A stretch of 16,304 bases of DNA from Ichthyophonus hoferi (taxonomy: Eukaryota > Opisthokonta > Ichthyosporea > Ichthyophonida > Ichthyophonidae): the NCBI GenBank assembly GCA_002751075.1, contig NAOQ01000256.1, forward strand, positions 6,591-22,894, written 5' to 3'. A model generated the notes under the pieces. That model worked only from the letters and a program-made list of their open reading frames with translations. It was not told where the DNA came from and ran no database searches. Position 1 is the first letter of the stretch; each line of letters opens with the position of its first letter. Positions 1 through 10,579 of this stretch are shown here, piece after piece. The position numbers and the translations under genes are program-made.

Positions 1-158
1 AACATAATATAATATAAAATAAAATAATATGATCTAGTACAATATAATATAATACAACATAATATAATATAATATAATATAATACAACATAATATAATAT
101 AATATAATATAATATAATATAATATAATACAATACAGTACAATACAATATAACACAAT
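1..158. repeat. pentanucleotide array (AATAT/AATAC)n
   Basis: Near-perfect five-base repeats in COG5 intron 16, with occasional AATAC and ACATA units. The array starts at or before the window edge and ends just before the exon 16 donor. Confidence 0.9.
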
Positions 159-3100
159 ACCTTTTTATAACCTTACATAGACTCTGTATATCTTCTCCGG
201 TGCAAATATTGCCACCACTGAACATTGCATTAACTGTGAAACTAGATAGTTAGTACTAGTAATAGTAATAACGCTATAAAATATTAAATACAATATAACA
301 TATTCTATTAATAGTAACCAACAGAACAGTGTAATATTAAATATAGTATTATGCTAATACTCAGCAAGAAGCCAGATTAAAAACTAATCATGAGAGTTAT
401 TGGCAATAATTACATACGACATTATTACATACATACATACATAGATACATACATAGATACATACATAGATACATAGATACATAGATACACACATACATAT
501 ATAAATACATACATACACCACATATCTTACCAACATCTACCATACGAGAGGAACTCCTCGATAAATAAGCCGCCTCAATGGTCTTCTGACAACCTAAAGA
601 AAAGTCACTAAGGAAAGAAAGTATGATATTAATATGACATACTATACTATACTATATTATACTATATTTTACTATATTACACTACACTACCCTACACTAC
701 ACTACACTGCTTTATGCTATACTCTACTACAATACACCGCCCTATACTATATTATATTACCTTATACTACACTACTATACTATACTACACTACACTGCAT
801 TACCCTATACTGTACTATACTATACTACACTATACTACATTACCCTATACTGTACTATACTATACTACACTACACTACATTACCCTATACTGTACTATAC
901 TATACTACACTACACTACATTATACCACCCTATATTATTCTCTACCTTAACTTACCCTTGTTGAGCACTGATAACCAATAGTCTGTCTCTCATAGCATTC
1001 CACTGACGGACCAATCGGGTGTACTCTATCTCTAGGGTGAAACGTACATGCGGCAAATCTGTTGGTTTATCACATACCCATAAATGATAAGTATATTTTT
1101 ATTGGACCAGGAAAAAATGATTGATGAATCTATAAAATATTAAAATTTAACTATACAATATTCTTGCATTCCATTCGCGAGTTAAAAACGCAAATCTTAT
1201 TTTCTCTAGAAGCATATATATATACTAGATCTTAATTATTAGATTTAGAAAAAGACCTGTATAAAACATTTTTTAATTTGTTAATTTTTTAAAGAAATAT
1301 TTCAAAATTTATGCCCAATCAACTGTAGTAAAAATCTCTTTTTTTTTGTACGCGTGGTAATTGCAAAAGAAATAATAAAAGATTGTTTGATTTGAATATA
1401 AAATCATTGTATAGATATATGTTGTATTATATGGATCTTTTACAAAGTACAGCCCCGGAAAGTTTATTTCAATAAAACATAACCTTTAATATATATACAT
1501 ATCTAAATATGGTGTGAATTTGACATCACGGCATCTCACATAAGGAAGCAATTTTAAAATAACCAAACATTCAATTAAGTAAACGAACCCATTATATACA
1601 TTACCCAGAAACAATTGTAATTTATTTTAATTTTGGCTTTTAATAAGTTAAAAACACTGAAATTATTTCATTAGCTCTACATATATACGTCGAGTTTTTA
1701 TTAGCGAATAATAAGCATAACAACATGTTCGTATTAATTAATATAACCTATCACATACTATAAAACCACACTTTGAAATATAATATAATACAACACAACA
1801 TAATGAACTATAAGGCAATATAACATAATATAATATCATATAATATAGTACAACGCAATACAATATGGTATAATATATTATAATATAATATAATATAATA
1901 AATATAAGAATACAAAATAATACTGTATAAAAGAATAAATCTAAATTGTTACTGGGTAGTAGCGCATAATATTACCTTGAGATACCTTCACTAATTGGTC
2001 AGAAAATAAATTAGATACAGTGTTCCAATACTGGGCTGTGATAGGTTGCTTACTAGATCGACCCTGTAGATAAAAGAGATAAACCTGTGAGGATAGGGTA
2101 TGTATAACCATATATATAGTAATAACAACAATAATAATTAGATATATACTATAATATAATATATTATTAGTACTCTATACATTACTATATTAGAATACAT
2201 AGTAATAAATTCAAATTTAATATTTTAAAACCATTAAAGCAGACTACATCTAGCCCTCCAAGCAACCAATAGTCGGTGCGTTCCTTACCAATCATATGAA
2301 CTTATATTAATTAATCACACTTCTCACCTTGTAGTATTCATCTAGATATCCAACGTGGGTGGTTGGGTCACGCTTCTTGCTCAGGACCTTTTCTAAGTAG
2401 TGGACCTTAATGAAATAATGAAATAATTAATTAGTACTAGACCCTTTTAATTAGTGTACCCAATAAATTAAGGAATAAATTAATTGGTCATTAGTATGCA
2501 AAATGGCATTAAATAAAATGGCAGCAGGTGTAAATTGATTGGTTTATAGTACAAGCAGGCAATATAATGAGACGACGTAATTTACTCAGCCCAATTAAAA
2601 TCACCTTTACTGTGTTATATTTATAATTGTTATAATAGCTTATTTTTGCAGGTTTAATCGCACCATATTAATAACATAAATTAATTACAACTAATTAGGG
2701 CTAAGGCCCATAACAAAAACCAAGTGCAATCAGCTATCAAATATAGCCATTAATCAGCGATTGGGTATTTATAATTAGCAATTAATTAAATATTTAGGAC
2801 CAAACTAATCTTTAGGTGACTGATACTCACATAAGAGAATAAATGAAGTGACCTGATTGATATTAATCATTTAAAAGAAGAGGATGTAAGAGGATATAGA
2901 GGGATAGATCGTAATAGTAGTTAGTAATTAATTAGGAATAGCAATAGTAATAGGAATAGTAATAGTAATTAGTAATTAATAATTCATCAATAATAGTCAT
3001 AGTAATAGTAACAATAATAACAACAGTAATAGTAAGAGTAATTAGTACTTAATTAGTAATTAGTTATAGTCATAGTAACATTAACACACATACGTAAGTG

Positions 3101-6100
3101 TAATTGGTATACAAAGCACCCAATACTCTCTCTATAATCTCCCAGATATCCACATGTGGTGCAGGAGTAGATCGTGGAGTAGACGATCCTATTGTAAGAT
3201 AGAAAGAGGTGTAAAATAATTGAGTAGGTTATTTTCATATTTAATATATAATTTAAAAATAATTTTAAATTAATATAGTTTTTAATTCAATTATACAATG
3301 CTAATAAATTGATTCAAAATTAACACGAAAATATAAACAATGGAATGGTATATATAGCATATAATGTTAAATAGTATACAGTCGATAATATATAGTGTTA
3401 TACAGTGTTATATAGTATATAGTATAAGGTATATAGTATATGGTATATAGTGTATCTATATATCTCTCTCTTACTGGATCTAGGACCACTAGGTAGCTGC
3501 TCTAAGGATCCTTTGATCTCGTTAGATACCCTCTCTATAATAGTATTTAGTAGGCTGGTTATAGTAGATTGCAGTTGACCTGGTTAGGATAGGATTTAGT
3601 ATATATGTTATGGTGTATGTTATGGTATATGTTATGTTATAGTATATGTTATAGTATATGTTATATTATATGTTATAATGTATGTTATAGTATATGTTAT
3701 AGTATATGTTATATTATATGTTATATTATATGTTATATTACATATTATAGTGTACGTTATGTTATATTATATTCTATATGATATTAGAATTTACTGGGTA
3801 GATTCTATTATTATTAGCATTTTTATAAATAAAAATATCACAATATAAAAGAGACCTATATTAATATGACCAATTATATTTTATACCCATCAAGTTTAAA
3901 GCATAATTAATGAGAACCAACCACCATGCAACCCATAATTAACCTTAATGATTTAATTAAGGAGGTAGCTAACCTACCCATATTGTAGAACACTTGTAGG
4001 GCAGTGCCTATATCAGCCTGGTTCTGAGTGGGTGACACTTAATTAGAGGCTAATTAAAAGCTGATTAGAACTTAATTGAAACCAATTATATGTATTTATG
4101 TTAATGTGATAGATATCTAAGAATATGTAGTTATGGTAGTAATAATAATAACAACACCTATCCTACCCACTCCCATTCCTTCTCCCACTCCCTCTCCCTC
4201 TCCCTCTCTTCTTACCTGTCCCTCTATACCCTTATGTAGTATATCATATCCTCTCCTGTAGACCTTCTCTCTCTCCTCTCTTATCCAATCATTCTTCTGA
4301 TCTACTACAGTAATCCCGGATAGATCTACATTGCCGACTTCAGCTAGGATATATAGGGATATGTATACAATATATTAGATTAATGTATTTGGAATAATAT
4401 ATAATAGAATATATATATATATATGTAAAATTAAATTAAATTTTAAAATACATACATAATTGGTCAACAGAACCACCTAAGGTTTTAATACCCTTACCCA
4501 ATTCGTGTAGACTAGACGCTGCCTTGGCTAATTCTCTATCTCCATTCTCTAATTGGCTTTTTAATCTCTGAGTGACGTATAAAAATCGAATCACTCCCCG
4601 TACAAGTTCGCACGCATTCTGGTTATTAGATGTAAAATTAGTGATTAAAAATTAGAAGTTAAATTAAAAATAAAAAACTTTTTGTAAAAAACATCACCAT
4701 TTCACTACACTACGGCATATGACTAGTAAATAGACAAAACAAAAATATTAAAAATCAAAATACTAATAAAAATAAAAATAACGTTCAATCATAAAAAAAT
4801 GTTCTTTGTGCCTTCCGCCGTTCCGTAGGTGGATCTTTAATTTTAATGTGAATTCCTATTGGTAATAGCCCAGTGAACATGTGCTTTTATAAGTTTATGC
4901 GACAAGCATTATTGGTTAATAATGCTGGAACATGTGTATGTAACACTGACTAGAGGACTTAATTATTGTTCATTATGACGACATGTGATTGGTTTGTATT
5001 AACCGCCCATTGGAAAATGTTATGTCTAAATTATTTTACTTGAAATATGTAATTTAAACACACAAAGCAAAACGGACTATAGTATTAAGATGAATATAAT
5101 GTATAATATAATATATATAGTAGAGAGTAATAAAATAAAATAAAATAAAATACAATACAATATAATATAATATATTCATACATACACACACATAGTATCC
5201 AACCACAGTCAAGTATTTTACCTGCAAACGGGATAGGCGTCTGGTTTTTTCAACAATTTCTAAATATGGACCATCTATTTTACCACGAATCCTAATAGGT
5301 CAACACAATTATTATTAGCACATGATCGGAGAGATAAATTGTAAACATATTTTGAATATAAAAGGGAATAGGGTATGATACAATATAAAGCAACAAAATA
5401 AAATAAGATGTAATTAAATATATTATAATATCCTTTCTTATACTATATTATACTATAATATACTACACTAAAATATACTATATATAACATATTTTACTAT
5501 ACTCTACTGTACTATACTATCCTCTCCTATACTATATTATACTATAATATATTATATTACACTATAGTATAGTATAGTATAATTACTATCAATAAGGTTC
5601 AACCAATTATTTGTTTTAAAAATTATGCTTTCTGTGTATGTATGATTCTCGTTATAAATTAAAATTAAAATATTTAACCTAACCTTTCGATTGAAGTTTG
5701 CAAAGACGATACACGTGTATTAATCATTCCAACCACGCCTGTGACAGTATTAATTAGTATATATCATATTATATTACGTTAGTATAGAATATTAGCATAT
5801 ATCCAATTTTCCTATACTCTACTATACTATATCATATCTACTATACTATAGTATATTTTACTATATCCTATCATATCTTACTATACTATATTATATTTTA
5901 CTATATCCTATCATATCTTACTATACTATATTATATCTTACTATATCCTATCATATCTTACTATACTATATTACATTTTACTATATCCTATCATATCTTA
6001 CTATACTATATTATATTCTACTATTTCATAGCATATCTTACTAACTATACTATATTCTACTATATCATATCATATTTTACTATACTATACTATATTCTAT

Positions 6101-8179
6101 TATATCATATCACATCATATCCTATTATACTATACCATGCTCTACTATATTATACCATATTAGATCTTATCCTATTCTATTATACCCTACTATACTATAT
6201 CATATCCAATCAGATTACCTTCTAATTTTTGTATACCTGTAGCCTGTTGAATTAAATCTTCATGTCTTTCTACCACCTATGAGAAAATATTTAAATTTTT
6301 ACCCTCTTCTTAAATTGAAATGCATGGTATACAGATATGAATGCATGATATACAGATAGGAATGTATAGTATACAGATAGGAATGCATAGTATACAGATA
6401 GGAATGCATGGTATACAGATAGGAATGCATGGTATACAGATAGGAATGTATGATGCGTCAATCTGAACATACAAATACATTCCGGTTATATGTTATAATA
6501 AAGAAATAACTATAACGATTATGATTGATTAATCAGAATAAGGTTAAAAGGTAATAATCATAAGGATAGTATATATATGAAAGTATATAACATTGTTTAT
6601 TATATAGCTTTATTATAATATAATATAATATATTATACTATACTATATATTATAAAATACTATACTATATTATATCTTTTAATATAATTTAAAATAATCA
6701 AACTATTGGCTCTCCTCAACATCTATTTACAACTATCTAATGAAACCTACCCCTATAATAATAGAACTCAAAACACACTATATATAGTAATACCTAATAG
6801 AGTAACTATATGACAGGACATAAACACCTAATAACATAAAACCATATCATAGCGTCAGAATGTCATCATAATAAAATCATATAATAACCTCAACCCGACG
6901 TAATAAGGAGAGTTCATACCTACCTATATATTGTAATGCTATAATATCAAAATGACCCCATATAATGACCTCATAATGATGTAATAGGGGAGTACTATAC
7001 CTGTCTGTGGAGTTCATCATCCAATAGCTGTATACCTGAGAGGAGGGTAGCGAGACAGGACTCACTGTGATAGAATTAATATTAATAGACTACATATACA
7101 AAAATAAGATACGATAGGATAGCATATATATGTGTATATAGGTAGGCATGCGGGGCATTTAAAATTATGATGGTTTTTAGGGATAGGTCAAGATATACTT
7201 TAAAATTATCATGCATAGGAAAGATTTTACACGGAGATTAAGCAAATTATATTAGTGCATTATATTGTATTATACTATATTATATTATATAGCATGATTT
7301 TTATTACATGGTGTAATATATTATGCGATATTATACTATACTATACTATACCTAACCATATATATATATTATATATGTATCGAATTAATGGTATAAAATA
7401 CATAAAAAATTGGTCTATATTTATCACCTCCAATATGGTAATATATAGATAGGTATAAAATATATAAACCAATCACCTACTTACACTTGTGAGCTAGCGA
7501 CTACATTAGCAGTAAAGGACACCAGGTCAAAGTCATTAACAAGAAACTGAGCATAGGTATCTGAATAGGTGAGGGAGAGTAGCAAATTATGCAAGGTTAT
7601 ATTGTATTGCCCTATATTATATTTGTACTATATTTTATTATATTGTATTATATTGTATTGCATTATATATTGTATTATATTATATTATAATATATAGCAT
7701 TATAATATATTGTATTATATCACATACTATCTTCATATACTCTCTCCTTTACTATACCTCCATCCCATGCCTAGTATTTTATTAATAGAATATACATACC
7801 ATATGTCTGTGCATATGTATGTAGCTGTATAGACATAAGGTAAAAACATGAGCAATAGGCATAGGCATGTACGGATAGAGTAGATATACATATTATACTC
7901 ATAACTGATGTAGATATCCTTTGACAATACTATATGAATATACACATAATATATATAATATGTAGTTAAGTAGGTAGGTAGGTAGTTTCATATATACATA
8001 CATACATATACTTGTATGTATTGGCAAGATTGTAAAAATACACATCCATTTGTAATCAGTATTCCTTTACCATAACCATACTAACCATCCTTCCTTAGTT
8101 TCTCTAATACAGGCTCCTCCTCTCTCACTTCCTCTGTCCTGCCTCTCTCTCCTGTATTTTCCATGACTTCAGAAGCCAT
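1..8179 (-). CDS. COG5: COG5, conserved oligomeric Golgi complex subunit 5 (5' part, 16 exons, runs off left edge)
   Basis: COG5 belongs to lobe B of the COG complex, a cytosolic CATCHR-family tether that captures retrograde vesicles at the Golgi. The 16 joined exons give 443 codons plus two bases with every phase matching. Alignment to my memory of human COG5 is collinear. The N-terminal COG5_N region (about residues 32-165) includes VVERHEDLIQQATGIQKLEG (human [20 protein letters not shown]). It is followed by NTRVSSLQTSIERIRGKI, then DLSGI, then IGTALQVFYNMG (human VGTALQVFYNLG, about residues 227-238), then KVLSKKRDP (about 310-318), and EAAYLSRSSSRM near the end. A Ser/Pro/Arg-rich linker lies at about 264-280. 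The N terminus is predicted soluble with many charged residues and no signal peptide. Human COG5 is roughly 830 residues, so the C-terminal half is missing, lying beyond position 1. No frame break is seen. Confidence 0.92.
417..520. repeat. tetranucleotide array (CATA/GATA)n
   Basis: Alternating blocks of CATACATA and GATACATA lie in COG5 intron 15, immediately after the exon 15 donor on the minus strand. Confidence 0.88.
761..920. repeat. 40-bp-period array built from pentamers (COG5 intron 14)
   Basis: Units starting at 761, 801, 841 and 881 are exactly 40 bp apart. The last three are nearly identical, each opening with TACCCTATACTGTACTATAC. The unit is eight pentamers of the ACTAT/ACTAC type. 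The flanks (about 630-760 and 920-945) are looser pentamer repeat. The reading frames through it give Tyr/Leu/Thr-rich peptides that are artefacts. Confidence 0.9.
1770..1915. repeat. degenerate pentanucleotide array (COG5 intron 13)
   Basis: AATAT, AACAT and AATAC units with interruptions, in the longest COG5 intron (917 bases). The rest of this intron, about 1060-1770, is unique AT-rich sequence in which I see no gene. Confidence 0.75.
2915..3080. repeat. AGTAAT hexanucleotide-rich tract (COG5 intron 11)
   Basis: Irregular AGTAAT and AATAGT repeats mixed with TTAATTAG words. A similar tract on the same strand lies at 13598-13675 in metA intron 2. The remainder of intron 11 (2406-2915) is AT-rich with many AATTAG/TAATTA words and no recognisable gene. 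Confidence 0.75.
3595..3775. repeat. 12-bp minisatellite (COG5 intron 9)
   Basis: About fourteen units of the type GTTATAGTATAT vary mainly at two or three positions (GTTATGGTGTAT, GTTATATTATAT). A similar, less regular tract lies at 3360-3450 in intron 10. The same unit recurs in metA intron 1. Confidence 0.85.
4160..4210 (-). repeat. GGGAGN-repeat tract just downstream of COG5 exon 8 donor
   Basis: The plus strand is pure pyrimidine over most of this stretch. On the transcribed (minus-sense) RNA it reads GGGAGAGGGAGAGGGAGTGG with one more G. That gives four G-triplets with three-base loops between 4204 and 4184, and two further triplets near 4174 and 4168. It begins about ten bases after the GTAAG donor at 4215. 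Confidence 0.85.
5100..5175. repeat. pentanucleotide array (AAAAT/AATAC)n (COG5 intron 6)
   Basis: AAAAT units shift to AATAC and then AATAT units within one array in COG5 intron 6, showing stepwise change of the pentamer. The array ends shortly before the exon 6 donor. Confidence 0.8.
5425..5580. repeat. pentanucleotide array (ACTAT)n (COG5 intron 5)
   Basis: ACTAT/ATTAT units with a short run of AGTAT (the opposite-strand form) at the end, which makes a partly self-complementary tract in the intron. Confidence 0.75.
5841..6040. repeat. 40-bp-period array, five units (COG5 intron 4)
   Basis: Units start at 5841, 5881, 5921, 5961 and 6001, each beginning CTATACTATA. The first four end CTATATCCTATCATATCTTA; the fifth is more diverged. 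There is no length change between units, and most differences are single substitutions. The array sits inside a wider pentamer-like tract from about 5800 to 6200. Confidence 0.92.
6318..6454. repeat. 21-bp minisatellite (COG5 intron 3)
   Basis: Six full units and a partial one follow the pattern GAATGCATGGTATACAGATAG, with small substitutions at the GCATGG positions and no length change. There are no unique spacers, so this is a plain tandem repeat and not a CRISPR array. Confidence 0.92.
6881..7006 (-). repeat. COG5: tandem duplication spanning the COG5 exon 3 donor
   Basis: The stretch from 6962 to about 7006 (ATAATGACCTCATAATGATG, then TAATAGGGGAGT and ACTATACCTGTCT) resembles 6881-6925 (ATAATAACCTCAACCCGACG, then TAATAAGGAGAG and TTCATACCTACCT). 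They are 81 bases apart. The inner copy contains the real donor at 7000. The outer copy keeps a donor-like GTAGGTATG deeper in intron 3. Confidence 0.65.
7255..7350. repeat. pentanucleotide-rich tract (COG5 intron 2)
   Basis: TATTA/TATAC units in intron 2. The open frame seen across it is repeat-derived and has no protein support. Confidence 0.65.
7595..7730. repeat. pentanucleotide-rich tract (COG5 intron 1)
   Basis: TTGTA/TTATA units lie just upstream, in transcript sense, of the exon 2 acceptor. The rest of intron 1 (7730-8085) is unique AT-rich sequence plus short GTAG and CATA runs near 7970-8010. Confidence 0.7.
8086..8179 (-). CDS. COG5: COG5 exon 1 with start codon
   Basis: The ATG at 8179-8177 sits in a good initiation context, with A at -3 and G at +4. 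The exon encodes 31 charged, Glu-rich residues beginning MASEVMENTG and ending LEKLRKD. It ends in a GTTAGT donor at 8085. Splicing to exon 2 at 7560 completes GAT and continues TYAQFLVNDFDLVSF, which matches the FLxxxFD motif at the start of COG5 proteins. No upstream ATG in frame gives a better match. The next in-frame ATG is M6 of the same exon. Confidence 0.75.
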
Positions 8180-8550
8180 GTTTCACTTTTTCTTTACCAC
8201 CAACAGTAATAACAATTAAGGTATATTATACAATACTCTTATTATCAGAACAATATAATAAATTATAATAATTATTATGTTATTATAAATAATTATTATG
8301 TAAATTGTATATTCGGTGCGTTCAGAGCCTATAGAATCAGTTGGACCGATCGTCGATTAATCAAAGATATTAATCTTAATCGCTAATTGATCGCTAATAA
8401 TAGTGTTAATAGCTGATTAATCGCACACTAAGATTGATCTCTGACTAATTGCTATAAAACGATAAACAAGATTTACAGTTATAGTAAATTTTTATTATTT
8501 ACTAAAATTAACCTCGAATCATATATAGAATATATTTATTTTTTTAATTG

Positions 8551-8905
8551 CTGGAACATGTGTAATACGTTACAATGATATCTTATTTATTTATTTGTTT
8601 GTATTAAAATATAAAATATATTCTAGTTATGTACTATCTGCTATTAATCAAATTGTAGTCATCTATCAAACCTGCGTAATAATTGCTCAGATCGAGATTG
8701 ATTTCTTTATACCATGTTATCTTAGGTATACAGTTTGATCCAAATTCAGTCTCACCACATAACATCTGTCTGGAATAGCATAAATTAAGCATTGGATAGT
8801 TTAGACAGAGCTTTTATTTTTGTTAACACTATAGTCTGTCACCTGATATGTGCCATTGTCAACTTAATAGCTAAAGATAAAAACAGGATATATTATGTTT
8901 ACCCT
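8551..8905 (+). repeat. dispersed repeat family, copy 1
   Basis: It begins with CTGGAACATGTGTAATACG and TTACAATGA. Characteristic words shared with the other copies are GGTATACAGTTTGATCC, AATTCAGTCT, TGGAATAGCATAAATTAA and GATATGTGCCATTGTCA. It lies in the same orientation as copies 2 and 3. Identity looks like roughly 60-70% by eye, so the copies are old. No long ORF and no clear terminal repeats are seen. Confidence 0.65.
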
Positions 8906-9086
8906 ATATTTTACCATTTCAACAATATGTATCTAATCGTAAAAACTCACTAAGTCAATCATGCTTAATTTTATTGGCTGTAATAAACGTAAGGCGAGTT
9001 CGGTTATATATATATGAAAAGAAATGCATTTTAATAATATTAGTTGTACTACAATCAAACATAGATTACCATTATTAGTTTGGTTT

Positions 9087-9450
9087 GTCAGCAAGTGTTA
9101 CACGTTACAATGATTAATTAATTATTTAATTGCAATATATTTTAAATGTATTCCATTTACCTTATGATGTGCTCCTATTCAACATTAGGTATTATTTAAC
9201 GAACATATAATCACAACAGAAAAATTATCCATCAGACATACGTAGTAATGATTCAGATTCAGATTAATTCATCTATACCATATTTTATTAGGTATACAGT
9301 TTGATTCCAATTCAGTCTTACTGCATCACATTTGTTTGGAATAGTATAAATTAATCAGTGTGGTTAAGAAGGGGCCTCTAGTCTTATTTTGCATTGCAGT
9401 CCACTACTTGATATGCGTCATTGTCAGATTAGCGGTTTAAAATAAAAACT
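9087..9450 (+). repeat. dispersed repeat family, copy 2
   Basis: Best matched to copy 1 through ACACGTTACAATGA, GGTATACAGTTTGATTCC, AATTCAGTCTTACTGCA, TGGAATAGTATAAATTAA, GATATGCGTCATTGTCA and AAATAAAAACTGG. It also shares CAGTGTGGTTAAGA with copy 3. It lies about 540 bases downstream of copy 1. Confidence 0.65.
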
Positions 9451-9722
9451 GGGTATTTCACATTATGTTGTATTGTATTTTAGTGGATTATATTATAGTA
9501 TATTATTTTTTATATACGATATATATATATATTTACCATTAATATTAGTCATATAGACATATATAAATACATATATACATACATTACTTTAAAAATAGTA
9601 TTAACTGCATATATTTATTTACAAATTATTATCATTATATATATATAGATTATTTTATAATTAATAGAACTATACAGTACGTTTAAAAAATAACAAATAC
9701 ATAAATTCCCAGGCTGTCAAAA

Positions 9723-9759
9723 AGTTCTTCTGAACTACTATTGGCTCATATATGAGCCA
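9723..9759. repeat. two adjacent palindromes
   Basis: AGTTCTTCTGAACT (9723-9736) is a 5-bp-arm inverted repeat. TGGCTCATATATGAGCCA (9742-9759) is a perfect 18-bp palindrome. Only five bases separate them. A protein-binding site or a small hairpin is possible; the function is unknown. Confidence 0.6.
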
Positions 9760-10169
9760 TATTTTCCTATTAGTTGTTTTGCTGTGCAATCCTGTTTATT
9801 AATTGAGTAAGTTTAATCTCTGGAATGCACGTCCTCGGAGAGTTCAATTTATCAGATTGTGTAACATGATATTATTTTGTATTATAATACTATTACTATT
9901 ACTTTTACTGTTATTTTATATTACTATTAAATATACTATTAAATATACTATTATCCCAAATTTCATATACTATTGCCATTAATTATACAATTATTTGTCT
10001 TGTTTTACAATTATTAACTACTTGTTTCTATAATAAAATATAATATATATAATATATATACTCTGTCTTACCTACTTTATTTCATTTTACTTTTTATTTT
10101 ATTTTCATTTTATTATTATTTTATTATTGCTCTTTTATATAATTATCTTTAATATAACAATAGATCATA

Positions 10170-10579
10170 ATGGGCACCATATCAAAGCTTGCCATTTCAT
10201 CAGTATGCAAAACGCCCAAGCCTTTTTTTCCCAATACACTCCCTATTGTAAATCTTCACAGCTCAGGTAATAAACAAGTTTAACTCATGGAAAGTACGTG
10301 TATATTATATGTCTTGTTCTGGAATAGTTATAGGTGTATATGGAGGTGTTTTTATTGAGTACGTTACTGGATTCATATAGTTATATATTTTATGTGTTTA
10401 TGTGTGTTCATGTATGTATATGTGAGTATATATATATGCATATGATGTAAATGTATGAATATTACATATATGCATATATATGTATGTATATATAATCTAT
10501 ATACTTTGTTTACAGATTAAAGCCTATGTATAGGGTGCAGAGTAATGCAGTTGTACATGATGAAAAATCAAAGGGCTGT
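10170..10579 (+). other. weak candidate for a short two-exon ORF
   Basis: A GC-richer patch (10170-10266) ends in a CTCAG|GTAATA donor, and a TTTGTTTACAG acceptor precedes a second open patch (10516-10579) that ends in another GTAATA. Starting at the ATG at 10205, the two join in frame as MQNAQAFFSQYTPYCKSSQL, Arg, then LKPMYRVQSNAVVHDEKSK. A different frame from the ATG at 10170 is also open in the first patch (MGTISKLAISS...). I recognise no family, and no continuing exon is clear; a possible nine-codon end at 11266-11295 was noted. It could be a broken mobile-element scrap. Confidence 0.2.

Larger units (their letters stand above)
161..8179 (-). other. COG5: COG5 exon-intron structure
   Basis: Exons in order on the minus strand are: 8179-8086, 7560-7485, 7064-7001, 6276-6219, 5738-5684, 5291-5222, 4618-4498, 4343-4216, 4023-3978, 3579-3475, 3188-3094, 2405-2328, 2063-1976, 1058-956, 607-531 and 233-161. 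All have GT donors and AG acceptors. Most donors are GTAAG, GTAGG or GTATG; exons 1 and 5 use GTTAG. Introns run from 154 (intron 7) to 917 bases (intron 13). The exon boundaries were chosen because each junction restores the frame and yields a residue compatible with COG5, for example AG+G giving the Arg of SIER-IRGK. The least certain end is that of exon 16: a stronger-looking GTAAGG donor lies at 176-171, but the longer form to 161 keeps the conserved helix. Exon 1 was assigned from frame and donor only, since COG5 N termini vary. Confidence 0.85.

Noticed and set aside
171-177. Alternative GTAAGG donor for COG5 exon 16
   Set aside because: Using it would truncate the helix (SLCKVIK) that aligns with COG5 proteins. 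The donor at 160 is preferred, although RNA could show otherwise.
34-225. Minus-strand ORF of 63 codons
   Set aside because: Only its first part (ending CKVIK) is coding: it is the bulk of COG5 exon 16. The rest runs through the donor into the AATAT array of the intron.
634-981. Open frames of 78-115 codons rich in Tyr, Leu and Thr
   Set aside because: They are translations of the ACTAT/ACTAC pentamer array within COG5 intron 14. Five-base repeats stay open because no unit forms a stop in those frames.
3053-3238. Minus-strand ORF of 61 codons
   Set aside because: It covers COG5 exon 11 in the wrong frame. The frame giving PAPHVDIWEIIERVLGALY fits the flanking exon phases and the family.
6318-6454. 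Possible CRISPR array
   Set aside because: Units are contiguous 21-mers without unique spacers and lie in a spliceosomal intron of a eukaryotic gene.
6877-7065. Minus-strand ORF beginning MSPVSLPSS
   Set aside because: Out-of-frame reading of COG5 exon 3. The frame giving LATLLSGIQLLDDELHRQ matches COG5 and both neighbouring junctions.
9340-9400. tRNA-like A-box segment in the dispersed repeat
   Set aside because: No cloverleaf can be drawn and the B-box-like word lies upstream of it, so no tRNA gene is called; it is kept only as a weak hint about the repeat's origin.
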